From: Maritalea porphyrae
Lineage (GTDB): Bacteria > Pseudomonadota > Alphaproteobacteria > Rhizobiales > Devosiaceae
DNA length: 64,000 nt
Reading direction: 5' to 3'
NCBI RefSeq assembly: GCF_027213965.1
Contig: NZ_JAPWGX010000006.1
Location: 102,362 to 166,361, forward strand
The notes beneath the pieces were generated by a model. The model ran no database searches, was not told the DNA's origin, and was given only the letters and a program-made list of their open reading frames with translations. The number at the start of each line of letters is the position of its first letter. Position 1 is the first letter of the stretch. Below, in pieces: positions 15,109-23,399 of the stretch. The translations under genes were made by a program, and so were the position numbers.

Positions 15109-16851
15109 TTAAGCAACAGCAAATGGATCATCCATCACACCCACAAGGTGGATGAGGAGTTCGCCGTTGTTCGCATCAAGGGCTGCGGTGTGATAACCAT
15201 CAATCGCATTCTTTGCCGCTGTGATACTACCTGCAGTGCCATCATAAAGCGCCATTGCAGCTTTGGCGTTATCCACATTGCTCATGCCTTTAATCACGGA
15301 ATAATAGGCGCCAATGTTGGCCTTGTTGGTGAAGTAATCCACATCAGTTTGGCTGCCTGTGGCCGCCTTAGCACCGTTGATGATCGCCAACAAGAAGATC
15401 GGTTTGCTAACTGCTTCAGTGTTTAGCTGATTGACCCAATAGGCAAATCCTTCTGCGTCAGGCGCCCGGCCCAAGAAGTTGTTGTAAACAGCGGTGACAA
15501 ATCCTTCGGTATCATCAGGGTTCGTATAAAGCGCTTGGGTTTCGGGCTGAACGTAAAAGCTTTTAGCAATTTGCTCTTTGCCCATGCCTTCACTCAAGCG
15601 TGTACCCCAGTAGAACAGACCCTCGGCATCCGGCGCACGATTGAAATAGGCGATATACATTTCAATAAAGGCTGAAAGGTCCGCAGATGAAACATTCACC
15701 ACCCCGTCAAGCACATCCAGATTCACATCCTTAGTGCCAGTTTGAAAATCAATTTTCTCAACGGCAGTCAGACTGTCAGTGCCTTCTGCCCCTGTCCGGT
15801 CTTGTACAGTCGTTACAGCGCCTTTTGTAATGGTCAAAGAGAACTTTTTCGCTTCGCCAGCATAAATAGCTGTATCTGTTCCAGCACCACCATCAAGCGT
15901 ATCATTGCCGCCATTACCTGTTAGACCGTTTGCAGCGCTGTTTCCAATGATCGTATCAGCACCATTGCCGCCAATAGCGTTTTCAATGACAACATTTTGC
16001 GCAATGGTGAAACCGCCTTGAATGCCCCCGATCCAAGAGACATGTCCCCCAGCGTTCGCGCCTTCCAGCGTTGCAGCACGCAAATCAATGGTCATTGCAT
16101 CATTTGAACCAGCGCCCGTAATGGTATCTGTGCCGCCAGTGTCCCAAATGGCATCCCAGCCAGTACCAACCTGATTGGCCGTTGCCAATGTGTAAGTATT
16201 GTCGCCGGTTTGCGCATCCCGCGCGCCATAGAGCATCTGAATGGCAGCAATATCAAATGTCATCGCACCGGCGGCTTCACCAAAACTAGGACCTGTATTT
16301 TGCTGACCTTCCCAACCCGCAACATAAGACATGACTGTCCAGATTTGCTGATTGAGATTATTTGTGCCTTTTTCCTGATCTTGACCAACCGTTACCCCCG
16401 GAAACGGCTTACCACTGTGCGGATGATACAAGCCAATCGCATGTCCGATTTCATGCACCATCGTTGCAAAAGTATTGCCACCAGGCGTGATATTGTCAAA
16501 GTTTGTTCCCGTTACGCTGTAGAAAATTGTAGGCGGGTTCACACCATCTGCGGGCGCGGTTGTTTCGCCCAGCACCGTTTCTGATTCATTGAGTGTTTGA
16601 ATGAAATCAGCCTGCGCCCGGTCCGTTGTCAATGCAAAATCAATGTTGGCCACATTTGACCATTCGGCAAACGCCGCCGCCGCCTGCGTTTTTTCCGCAT
16701 CACTCCAAGCCCGTGCGCCAGTGTCGTCAAAATAATACTTTAGGGTTGCGCCCGTTTCCCACTTCACCGGCTTTGGGTTATTTGGTTCTGTCGTCAATCC
16801 AGCAACAAAATCATTTGATGGAATTGCATCCACCACCACAAAGTTTGCCAT
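15109..16851 (-). CDS. M10 serralysin-type RTX metalloprotease with DUF4214 domain
   Basis: A 580-residue predicted secreted protease. The N-terminal matrixin-like domain holds the zinc site HEIGHAIGLYH (H133, E134, H137, H143) and the Met-turn WTVMSYVAG (M174, Y176). Residues 290-330 are RTX calcium repeats (GGNGADTIIGN, GGNDTLDGGAGTDT). From about 390 a DUF4214 region follows with two copies of a FxRAPDAEGxxYW motif. There is no signal peptide; RTX proteins use type I secretion with a C-terminal signal, and this one ends GVMDDPFAVA. No transporter genes are nearby. ATG 16851 has GAGGGG upstream. Paralogue at 17436-19280. Confidence 0.9.
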   Translation of the reverse strand: MANFVVVDAIPSNDFVAGLTTEPNNPKPVKWETGATLKYYFDDTGARAWSDAEKTQAAAAFAEWSNVANIDFALTTDRAQADFIQTLNESETVLGETTAPADGVNPPTIFYSVTGTNFDNITPGGNTFATMVHEIGHAIGLYHPHSGKPFPGVTVGQDQEKGTNNLNQQIWTVMSYVAGWEGQQNTGPSFGEAAGAMTFDIAAIQMLYGARDAQTGDNTYTLATANQVGTGWDAIWDTGGTDTITGAGSNDAMTIDLRAATLEGANAGGHVSWIGGIQGGFTIAQNVVIENAIGGNGADTIIGNSAANGLTGNGGNDTLDGGAGTDTAIYAGEAKKFSLTITKGAVTTVQDRTGAEGTDSLTAVEKIDFQTGTKDVNLDVLDGVVNVSSADLSAFIEMYIAYFNRAPDAEGLFYWGTRLSEGMGKEQIAKSFYVQPETQALYTNPDDTEGFVTAVYNNFLGRAPDAEGFAYWVNQLNTEAVSKPIFLLAIINGAKAATGSQTDVDYFTNKANIGAYYSVIKGMSNVDNAKAAMALYDGTAGSITAAKNAIDGYHTAALDANNGELLIHLVGVMDDPFAVA

Positions 16852-16962
16852 TGTATTTGTCCCCTCGCAATGCAAAACATGTTAACGACAAATTGGATCA
16901 GAAAACCCAAGTTGGCAACTGGTTTGTGGCGCCCTTGGGTCCATTTGCGTTGGATAGGCATA

Positions 16963-17394
16963 ATGAAGCACCAGCAACGACTTTTACGCATAACCAGAAG
17001 TTTTGGCATTGCCCTGGCCATTTACGTCGCCAATTTCACCCCCATAAATGCAACGGAACAGCAAATGAATATCTGTGCGGCCCAATCCATTTTGATCGCA
17101 AACAACTCCTCACACTGGGTGAGCATTCTTGGGATAAGATGGTTAGATGAAGCAAGCAATAGTTGGATCGTTCAGCCGATCAACAATGAATATATCCGCC
17201 AAAACAAAACGCTAGACTTGACCGTCACGCCCTGGGGCATTGCGGACGTCCAAACCTATTATCAGGTAAAATATAAGTTTCTTCAAAACGAGGATCGAAT
17301 GGAATGGTCTGAGATTAAAACATCATCTCAGGTCCACGTGCCAGATTGTCGTGTTGGTGACGAGATAGAAATCAAAATCGTAGATTTGCGCTAG
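16963..17394 (+). CDS. Small exported protein of unknown function
   Basis: A 143-residue protein that I do not recognise. A signal peptide is visible (MKHQQRLLRITRSFGIALAI then NFTPINA). The mature part of about 113 residues is rich in aromatic and beta-forming stretches (HWVSILGIRWLDEASNSWIV, VQTYYQVKYKFL) and has two cysteines (NICAAQ near the start, VPDCRVGD near the end) that could form one disulfide. The longest frame begins at 16870, but ATG 16963 has GGATAGG upstream and gives the signal peptide. It diverges from one M10 protease gene (111 bases) and converges on the other. It is the size of serralysin inhibitors such as AprI, but I see no AprI motif. Confidence 0.65.
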   Translation: MKHQQRLLRITRSFGIALAIYVANFTPINATEQQMNICAAQSILIANNSSHWVSILGIRWLDEASNSWIVQPINNEYIRQNKTLDLTVTPWGIADVQTYYQVKYKFLQNEDRMEWSEIKTSSQVHVPDCRVGDEIEIKIVDLR

Positions 17395-17428
17395 CGCTAC
17401 ACCGACAAAGAAAACAATCGGTGCAGCG
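17395..17428. terminator. Bidirectional hairpin between the small exported protein and the second protease
   Basis: CGCT-CACCGA pairs with TCGGTG-AGCG around one A/C mismatch, with an A-rich 12-base loop. It lies between two convergent stops. Confidence 0.55.
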
Positions 17429-17435
17429 TCACAAT

Positions 17436-19280
17436 CTAAACGGCAAATGGATCGTCCATAACCCCAACAAGATTAATCAAAAACTCGCCATTGTTCGCAT
17501 TAAGCGCAGATGCGTAATAGCCATCAACAGCGTTCTTGGCCGCAGCCAAACCCGCATCGCTGCCATCATATAGTGCCATTGCAGCCTTGGCATTGCTCAC
17601 TTCGCTCATGCCCTTAATGACGGAAAAGTATGCACCAATATTGGCTTTGCCCGTAATGTAGTCCACATCTGCCGGATTGCCTGTTGCAGCCTTTGCGCCA
17701 TTGATAATGGCCAGCATAAAAATATCGCGTGACACAGAACCCGAGTTCAGCTCATCAACCCAATAATTAAAGCCAGCGGTGTCCGGCGCACGGCCCAAGA
17801 AGTTATTGTAAACCGACGTCACAAAACCCGTTGTGTCATTGGGGTCTGGATAAAGCGCCACCGTTTCAGGTTGCACAAAAAAGCTCTTAGCAATTTGGCT
17901 GAGTTCCATCCCATCATTCAAGCGCGTGCCCCAATAAAACAGACCCTCTGCATCCGGCGCACGATTGAAATAGGCAATATACATTTCGATAAACACAGTT
18001 AGATCCGCAGGTGCAACATTTACCACCCCATCCAACTGATCCAGATTGATGTCCTTGCCGCTTGCAAAATCTATATTTTCCACATTTGAAACAAAATCCG
18101 TGCCTTCCACGCCCTGACGGTCAGCAATACTAGTGACCCCTGATTTTGTCAGGCTCAGCGAAAACTGAGATCGCTCACCAGCATATTTGGCCGTGTCTTC
18201 TCCAGTGCCGCCGTCAATAACGTCACTGCCGCCGGCCCCCATTATAATATCATTGCCGGCCCCGGCACGCACGGTTTGTCCCGCACCATTGCCCAACACT
18301 GTTTCAGCAAATAACGTGCCGACAAACTCTTCGATGGTCGTATCGTGATGAATTTGCAGATGAGGAACTTTGTCACTTGTTGTAAGGGCGATCCACTCTT
18401 CTAGACTATTGGAATAAACATCAAGCGTTTGTCCCAACCCAAGGGATAGCCCCTGGCTGAAATCAAACAAAACACTGCTCAATTGCCCAGGCAGTTGCAG
18501 AGTTGAGGCGTCAACAATGTCATATCCCGCATTGTCAGCAAGGACGAATGGAATGGCAATCGGCACATCCCATACTGTTCCAGATTTCCCGGCATCACCC
18601 TTTAGATTGAGTTTGTAGGTATTGTTTTCAAAGGTGGGTTTCGCACCATAAATCTTTAAAAGTGCTTCAATATCGAGCAATCCAAAGAACGTGAAATAGT
18701 TATCCACGTCCGGGTCTGTCAAAGCGTCGCTGTACCATGCACTATTATACGACATGATGCTGAGCATTGTGGTGTCCAGATCACGGTCTAATCGCTCAGC
18801 CGCACCAGTGATATAGTCATTTGGATGGCTCAACCCCAAGGCATGGCCCAATTCATGCACAATAGTTCCAAGACCGAAATCGCCGATCCGGCCGTTTGAC
18901 TTCCCACTATCAATGTAAACTTCTTGCTGACCGCCGTAAGGATAGGTAGCGTATCCACCTGGAATCATATTATGCTTGCCAAACCCAAGCGTCGCCGAAG
19001 TTTCGGTAGTTTCTACAAAATCGACATCCAGAAATCCTTCAAGATAATCTAATATCAATCGAGTAAAACCGCGTTCATATGCAGAGAATCGCTCAAACAC
19101 AGCGACTTCTCCGGTCGGCACCGATGATGGATCGATACGGTCATAGTCTTGCGACCAGAAACTGTAAGTAATTGTAGATGAGCTGTGTTTTGCACCACTA
19201 ATTACGTGTACAACACTTGTATCCAGTACCGTAAGTTTCTCAGCAGCGGATAAATTGTTCCAAGCGTCGTAATTGGCCAT
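17436..19280 (-). CDS. M10 serralysin-type RTX metalloprotease with DUF4214 domain, second copy
   Basis: A 614-residue paralogue of the 15109-16851 product. Zinc site VHELGHALGLSH (H142, E143, H146, H152) and Met-turn LSIMSYNSA (M176, Y178). A middle region of unclear fold is followed by RTX repeats (GNGAGQTVRAGAGNDIIM, GGSDVIDGGTGEDT) and a DUF4214 module nearly the same as in its neighbour (FIEMYIAYFNRAPDAEGLFY, then NNFLGRAPDTAGFNYW). The end, VGVMDDPFAV, also matches and may be the type I secretion signal. The catalytic halves differ clearly, so substrates may differ. Start has GAGAGAC upstream. Confidence 0.9.
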   Translation of the reverse strand: MANYDAWNNLSAAEKLTVLDTSVVHVISGAKHSSSTITYSFWSQDYDRIDPSSVPTGEVAVFERFSAYERGFTRLILDYLEGFLDVDFVETTETSATLGFGKHNMIPGGYATYPYGGQQEVYIDSGKSNGRIGDFGLGTIVHELGHALGLSHPNDYITGAAERLDRDLDTTMLSIMSYNSAWYSDALTDPDVDNYFTFFGLLDIEALLKIYGAKPTFENNTYKLNLKGDAGKSGTVWDVPIAIPFVLADNAGYDIVDASTLQLPGQLSSVLFDFSQGLSLGLGQTLDVYSNSLEEWIALTTSDKVPHLQIHHDTTIEEFVGTLFAETVLGNGAGQTVRAGAGNDIIMGAGGSDVIDGGTGEDTAKYAGERSQFSLSLTKSGVTSIADRQGVEGTDFVSNVENIDFASGKDINLDQLDGVVNVAPADLTVFIEMYIAYFNRAPDAEGLFYWGTRLNDGMELSQIAKSFFVQPETVALYPDPNDTTGFVTSVYNNFLGRAPDTAGFNYWVDELNSGSVSRDIFMLAIINGAKAATGNPADVDYITGKANIGAYFSVIKGMSEVSNAKAAMALYDGSDAGLAAAKNAVDGYYASALNANNGEFLINLVGVMDDPFAV

Positions 19281-19421
19281 ATGTCTCTCAATAGATTAAA
19301 TTTTTTGGGTCTAAAATGCTATGACAACCCGGCGAAAGCTCTTTTATTAGTTTGCAGCTGCAAACCTTCAAGCAAGTCACCTGATCATCAACTGTATAGA
19401 TCAAATTCTAGTCAAAACAAA

Positions 19422-19446
19422 AGGCAAAACTGTGACAGTTTTGCCT
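19422..19446 (-). terminator. Terminator of the PAS-GGDEF gene
   Basis: AGGCAAAACTGT / ACAGTTTTGCCT is a perfect 12-base inverted repeat with one base between. On the minus strand it is followed by TTTGTTTTGAC. It lies just past the stop at 19479. Confidence 0.85.
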
Positions 19447-19478
19447 GTGCGATTGTGGCGAATAGGGAAATACCTGAA

Positions 19479-20435
19479 CTATTTGGCTTGGCAAACTTGG
19501 TTGCGCCCATTTGCTTTGGCTTCATAAAGAGCAGCATCAGCACGGCTGAGCAATTTGTCGATGCTCTTATCTTCTTCTCGATATTCAGCCACGCCAAAGC
19601 TTGCAGTAATGCTGACCAATCGACCATCATCACTTGGAATACGCAGCCGCATCATGGTTCGTCTAAATTCATCAACAATGGCGAAGCCATTTTCTTTGGT
19701 AACGCCAGGCAATAAAAACAAAAACTCTTCCCCACCAATGCGCGCAAACATTGCCGATTTGCAATTGCTGATGGTGGGCACAAAACCATGCGCCAAGCGG
19801 GTTATTTCTTTAAGCACCATATCACCCAACGCGTGGCCATAGGTGTCATTTACCGATTTGAAATGGTCCACATCAAGCATGGCAATCGTTACGGGGGGGC
19901 GCTTTTCCTGCTGTAAATAGCTTTCAGCTTCATAAAACACATGGCGCCGATTAAATGCACCCGTTAGCTCGTCCGTAATTGAGAGTTTGCGCAACGACTG
20001 TTCGGCTCGTTTTTGCGCGGTAATGTCCTGAAATAGCACTTGGATAACCGGGGTACCTTCCCACGGTAAGCGGCTGGCGGTGATTTTGATCAATTTGTCT
20101 GGGCCACTGCCACAAGCAATAACGCTTTCAGTTTCCACCGCTTTCTGCCCCGCTTCAAAAGCAGATTGGAGCAACGAATTGGCTTCCAAAAACTCTGCTT
20201 CGCGAATGTAATCGAGAAAATGGCGTCCAACCAATTCAGATTTTTGCGCCCGCAGCAACTGACAAGCCTGATCATTGGCGTAAAGAATGCCCTGCTGGGT
20301 GTGAAACAATAGTCCAATCGGCATGGCGTCAAGCATCGCACCCAACCGCTGTTCGGTATCGAACAGCGATTCTTGCGTTTTAACGATGGTATTGACGTCG
20401 TCAATATCATCCGCAAAAAGGTCGAACTCTTCCAT
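19479..20435 (-). CDS. PAS domain diguanylate cyclase
   Basis: A 318-residue soluble protein. A PAS domain at about 30-145 (LGAMLDAMPIGLLFHTQQGI, LYANDQACQLL) is followed by a GGDEF domain at 150-315 (LSITDELTGAFNRR, DVDHFKSVNDTYGHALGD). The active-site loop is GGEEF at 234-238, so it should make cyclic-di-GMP from two GTP. The RxxD inhibitory site normally five residues before it is absent (SNCKSAMFARIGGEEF), so product inhibition is probably lost. No membrane segment is seen. The PAS ligand is unknown. It has its own terminator and lies alone between the protease and folate genes. Confidence 0.92.
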   Translation of the reverse strand: MEEFDLFADDIDDVNTIVKTQESLFDTEQRLGAMLDAMPIGLLFHTQQGILYANDQACQLLRAQKSELVGRHFLDYIREAEFLEANSLLQSAFEAGQKAVETESVIACGSGPDKLIKITASRLPWEGTPVIQVLFQDITAQKRAEQSLRKLSITDELTGAFNRRHVFYEAESYLQQEKRPPVTIAMLDVDHFKSVNDTYGHALGDMVLKEITRLAHGFVPTISNCKSAMFARIGGEEFLFLLPGVTKENGFAIVDEFRRTMMRLRIPSDDGRLVSITASFGVAEYREEDKSIDKLLSRADAALYEAKANGRNQVCQAK

Positions 20436-20559
20436 ATTGTCTCACATACTCGAACACTTAAGTGGTTTTAAGCCTATTGGATTGAAGTTAAGAAACTCCA
20501 ATCATTTTGTTTAAGTGTTAACTGACACGTTCTATATGGACAAAATCATAGCCCCAAAA

Positions 20560-21213
20560 CTATTTATTGAGGTTTAACAAATCACTAGAATGCAAAATGG
20601 CGTCCATGGGCACGTCATGGGGCTGTGGATAAATAGTTTCTAGCCGCTGTTCCTTAAACCCAACGCCAATTTTGAACGGCTGAACGTCAAATGTCGCTAG
20701 GGTGCGGTCATAATATCCACCCCCATGCCCCAAACGATACCCCTGCTCGTCAAACCCAACCAACGGCGCAATCACCACATTGGGATGAAAAACCTTTGGG
20801 TCAATGGGCTGCAAGATATTCCATATCCCGCGCTCCATCTTTGCTTCAGGCGTCCAACGCCGAAAGGCAAGCGGCGCAGCACGTATTTCCACCACGGGCA
20901 AAACAATGGTTGCACCCGCCCCAATCGCTTCTTCCATGAAGGGCCGCAAATCCAACTCGCCCTTAAACGGCCAATAGGCAGAAATCACATGATCGGCATT
21001 TGGTTTGATCAAATCAAACAATCGCGCGCAAACTATTGCCCCATGTTCTTGGCGCTCATCATTGCTCATCGCTTGGCGAAACTCAATCAGCCGCTGCCGC
21101 TCCGCCTTACGCCAAACCGCAACATCCTTCGCCGCCCCAGCATCATATTCAACCAGCTCACCGCACCAGTTTTCTTTGAAGCCTTCGAGTAGGCATGTGG
21201 GGGATGAGGCCAT
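20560..21213 (-). CDS. 5-formyltetrahydrofolate cyclo-ligase
   Basis: A 217-residue cytosolic enzyme that converts 5-formyl-THF to 5,10-methenyl-THF with ATP. Seen: WRKAERQRLIEFRQAMS near the start, AYWPFKGELDLRPFME with the substrate-binding segment, VIAPLVGFDEQGYRLGHGGG (nucleotide/phosphate loop GHGGGYYDR) and IGVGFKEQRLETIYPQPHD. It lies 8 bases after zur and is probably in the zur operon by read-through. In many alphaproteobacteria 6S RNA precedes this gene; here there is no room for it. Confidence 0.93.
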   Translation of the reverse strand: MASSPTCLLEGFKENWCGELVEYDAGAAKDVAVWRKAERQRLIEFRQAMSNDERQEHGAIVCARLFDLIKPNADHVISAYWPFKGELDLRPFMEEAIGAGATIVLPVVEIRAAPLAFRRWTPEAKMERGIWNILQPIDPKVFHPNVVIAPLVGFDEQGYRLGHGGGYYDRTLATFDVQPFKIGVGFKEQRLETIYPQPHDVPMDAILHSSDLLNLNK

Positions 21214-21221
21214 GATTTATC

Positions 21222-21617
21222 TCACCCACACCCCTGACATAGCCCTCTAATCTCAAGGCTTGTTTTGGTCGTGGTGAAGCTGCGCTCATCAGCCCAAGCC
21301 GCTAAGCGAGTTTGCACCACCTCGTCGGAAAACTCGGAAACCACGCCGCACTTTTCGCAAATGGCGAAGGCGACGAGGCCAGTTTTGGCGTGGCAATTGG
21401 GTTGGGCGCAGGCGACAAAGGAATTCATGCTTTCGAGCCGGTGCACAAGATCAATTTCTTGCAGTTTTTCAAGCGCGCGATAGATTTGCAGCGGGGCTTT
21501 GAGGCCCTGATCGCGCAATTGGTCGAGCAAATCATAGGCGCTTAACGGGCCCGGTGCAGCGCTCAATTTATCAAACACTAGACTTTGATTTTTCGTGAGT
21601 TTTAGATCTTGTGCCAT
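21222..21617 (-). CDS. zur: Zinc uptake regulator Zur (Fur family)
   Basis: A 131-residue repressor that binds DNA when zinc is abundant. Winged helix at residues 8-60 (LTKNQSLVFDKLSAAPGPLS, LQIYRALEKLQEIDLVHRLE). Structural zinc cysteines are C87/C90 (CEKC) and C127/C130 (CQGC). The surrounding znu genes identify it as Zur rather than Fur or Mur. The znuB stop TAA directly touches its ATG (TAAATG), implying coupled translation. It probably controls the paired palindromes at 23338-23374, hence also its own synthesis. Confidence 0.93.
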   Translation of the reverse strand: MAQDLKLTKNQSLVFDKLSAAPGPLSAYDLLDQLRDQGLKAPLQIYRALEKLQEIDLVHRLESMNSFVACAQPNCHAKTGLVAFAICEKCGVVSEFSDEVVQTRLAAWADERSFTTTKTSLEIRGLCQGCG

Positions 21618-22430
21618 TTAACTCGCCTTTCGTTTTTTGCGCCAAATGACGGCGATGGGGCTAAGGCTAAGCAAGAACACAATCAATGCGGCCACCACAA
21701 TGGAGGGGCCAGACGGTGTGTCATAAGCAAGGCTAAGGTTTAGCCCACCAATAACTGATATCACCCCAATGAGTGAAGCGATCACTACCATCTGTTCTGG
21801 ACTTGCAGACAAACGCCGTGCGGCGGCGGCTGGGATGATCAAAAGGGCGGTAATCAGCAAAATGCCAACGATTTTCATCGCCACTGCAATCAACACCGCC
21901 AAAAATACCATCAACAATATCCGCGCCCGTTGCGGGTGCATGCCCTCAGCTTGCGCCAGTTCCACGTTGACCGTGGCCGCTATCAGGGGTCGCCATGCCC
22001 ATGCAATGCCCACCAAGATTAGTGCGCCAAATCCGTAAATCAGGGCAATATCGCCTTTTGACACGGCCAAAATGTCGCCGAACAAAAGCGCCATCAAATC
22101 AATCCGAACCCAACTCATGAACCCAACCAGCACCAACCCCAGAGCAAGTGTTGAGTGAGAAAGGATACCCAAGAGCGCATCAGATGAAAATACCCCGCGC
22201 TTTTCCAAAACCAACAACGCGCCGCTTACCAACAAAGCGGCAGCCACCACCCCGACCATCATATTGATGTTGAGCAACAAGCTGATCGCCACGCCCAACA
22301 AGGCGGAATGCGCCATTGTATCGCCGAAATAGGCCATGCGCCGCCACACAACAAACGCCCCAAGCGGTCCGGTCACCAGCGCAAAACCAATACCGGCCAC
22401 CATCGCCCGCACAAAAAAATCATCAAGCAT
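21618..22430 (-). CDS. znuB: Zinc ABC transporter permease ZnuB
   Basis: A 270-residue inner-membrane permease for zinc import. About eight hydrophobic helices are visible, with AYFGDTMAHSALLGVAIS near the start and GILLITALLIIPAAAAR, the ABC-3 family conserved loop. The frame is open 72 codons further upstream, but that stretch is antisense-like coding of the histidine-rich end of znuC. ATG 22430 (MLDDFFVRAMVAGIG) fits the family and overlaps the znuC stop by 8 bases. Acts with ZnuC and ZnuA. Confidence 0.94.
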   Translation of the reverse strand: MLDDFFVRAMVAGIGFALVTGPLGAFVVWRRMAYFGDTMAHSALLGVAISLLLNINMMVGVVAAALLVSGALLVLEKRGVFSSDALLGILSHSTLALGLVLVGFMSWVRIDLMALLFGDILAVSKGDIALIYGFGALILVGIAWAWRPLIAATVNVELAQAEGMHPQRARILLMVFLAVLIAVAMKIVGILLITALLIIPAAAARRLSASPEQMVVIASLIGVISVIGGLNLSLAYDTPSGPSIVVAALIVFLLSLSPIAVIWRKKRKAS

Positions 22431-23244
22431 GATCGTGTTCCTTGTGGCTGTGGGCATGGTCACCGTCGCTATGCTCACAATCATCGCAAATGGTGCCATC
22501 CGCATGTTGCACGCGCCCATCGGGCAAATGCGTGTGGTCATGTTTATGGTCGTAAATCGCCAATGCGTCCGATGCGCGCGCACCAAACAAACGTTTGTAC
22601 TCGTCGCTTGCCGCAACGGATTGCGGCGCACCACGACAACACACATGTCCGTTTAAACAGATCACCGTGTCCGTTGCCGCCATCACCACATGCAAATCGT
22701 GGGAGATCAGCAAAACGCCGCATCCATGATGGTCACGCATATGTTGGATCAACTCGTAAAGCGCCACTTCGCCTTGAAAATCGACCCCTTGCACGGGCTC
22801 ATCCAACACCAAAAGATCAGGTTTGCGCAACATGGCACGCGCCAATTGCGCCCGCTGCAACTCACCGCCCGATAGTTGGCCAACCTCTGCATCGGCCAAA
22901 TGCGCAATACCCACTTGGCTTAGGGCCACTTCAATATCTGCGTGAGCGTGCTTGGCGGTTAAATTCATCAAGCGCTTGACGCTTAGGGGCAACGTCCAAT
23001 CCAAATTGAACTTTTGCGGCACATAGCTCACCACCAAATTATCTGCCCGCTTCACCGTGCCTTCTGTAGGGTCCAGCACCCCCAGCGCGCATTTAACGCT
23101 GGTAGATTTGCCCGATCCATTTGGCCCAATCAAAGTTACAATTTCGCCGCGCCGCACATTAAAATCCACGCCACGCACCAACCATTTGCCGTCGCGTTCC
23201 ACGCCGACATTTTTTAGCGAAACCAGCAAATCTTTATTGGCCAC
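22423..23244 (-). CDS. znuC: Zinc ABC transporter ATPase ZnuC
   Basis: A 273-residue ATP-binding subunit. Walker A GPNGSGKST, signature LSGGELQRAQLARAM and Walker B LLVLDEPVQGVD are intact, and the switch histidine follows in LLISHDLHVV. The last 45 residues are rich in His, Asp and Cys (HKHDHTHLPDG, HADGTICDDCEHSDGDHAH), a zinc-binding tail typical of some alphaproteobacterial ZnuC. The longest frame begins at 23307; GTG at 23244 sits ten bases after AAAGAGG and is chosen, with GTG 23250 as alternative. Confidence 0.94.
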   Translation of the reverse strand: MANKDLLVSLKNVGVERDGKWLVRGVDFNVRRGEIVTLIGPNGSGKSTSVKCALGVLDPTEGTVKRADNLVVSYVPQKFNLDWTLPLSVKRLMNLTAKHAHADIEVALSQVGIAHLADAEVGQLSGGELQRAQLARAMLRKPDLLVLDEPVQGVDFQGEVALYELIQHMRDHHGCGVLLISHDLHVVMAATDTVICLNGHVCCRGAPQSVAASDEYKRLFGARASDALAIYDHKHDHTHLPDGRVQHADGTICDDCEHSDGDHAHSHKEHDHA

Positions 23245-23337
23245 CCGCACGGCACCTCTTTTATGGCGCTCAAAACCTCCCTGAAAAAGAAAAGTCAATT
23301 GGCGCAATTTTCCCTGTTGTCACTCTCTATGCCATAC

Positions 23338-23350
23338 GTTATATCATAAC
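23338..23350. promoter_or_regulatory. Zur-box-like palindrome 1
   Basis: GTTATATCATAAC has matching five-base arms. It lies in the 155-base znuC-znuA divergent gap, centre 22 bases from the second box, two helical turns. Assigned to Zur by context and by similarity to AT-rich Fur-family operators. Confidence 0.6.
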
Positions 23351-23357
23351 ACAATCC

Positions 23358-23374
23358 ATGTAATAATATAACAT
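23358..23374. promoter_or_regulatory. Zur-box-like palindrome 2
   Basis: ATGTAATAATATAACAT is a 17-base palindrome with a single mismatched pair apart from the centre, 25 bases before the znuA start. With the first box it is placed to repress both znuA and znuCB-zur. Confidence 0.7.
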
Positions 23375-23399
23375 ATCAACAACCACATTAGAGACAAAT

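Noticed and set aside
20436..21260. 6S RNA beside the 5-formyl-THF cyclo-ligase gene
   Set aside because: In many alphaproteobacteria 6S RNA precedes this gene, but zur lies only 8 bases upstream and the downstream gap shows no long 6S-like hairpin.
22308..22979. 223-residue open frame opposite znuC/znuB, rich in His, Arg and Pro
   Set aside because: It is antisense to clear ZnuC and ZnuB coding sequence, and its His/Arg-rich makeup mirrors the histidine-rich ZnuC tail. No family match.
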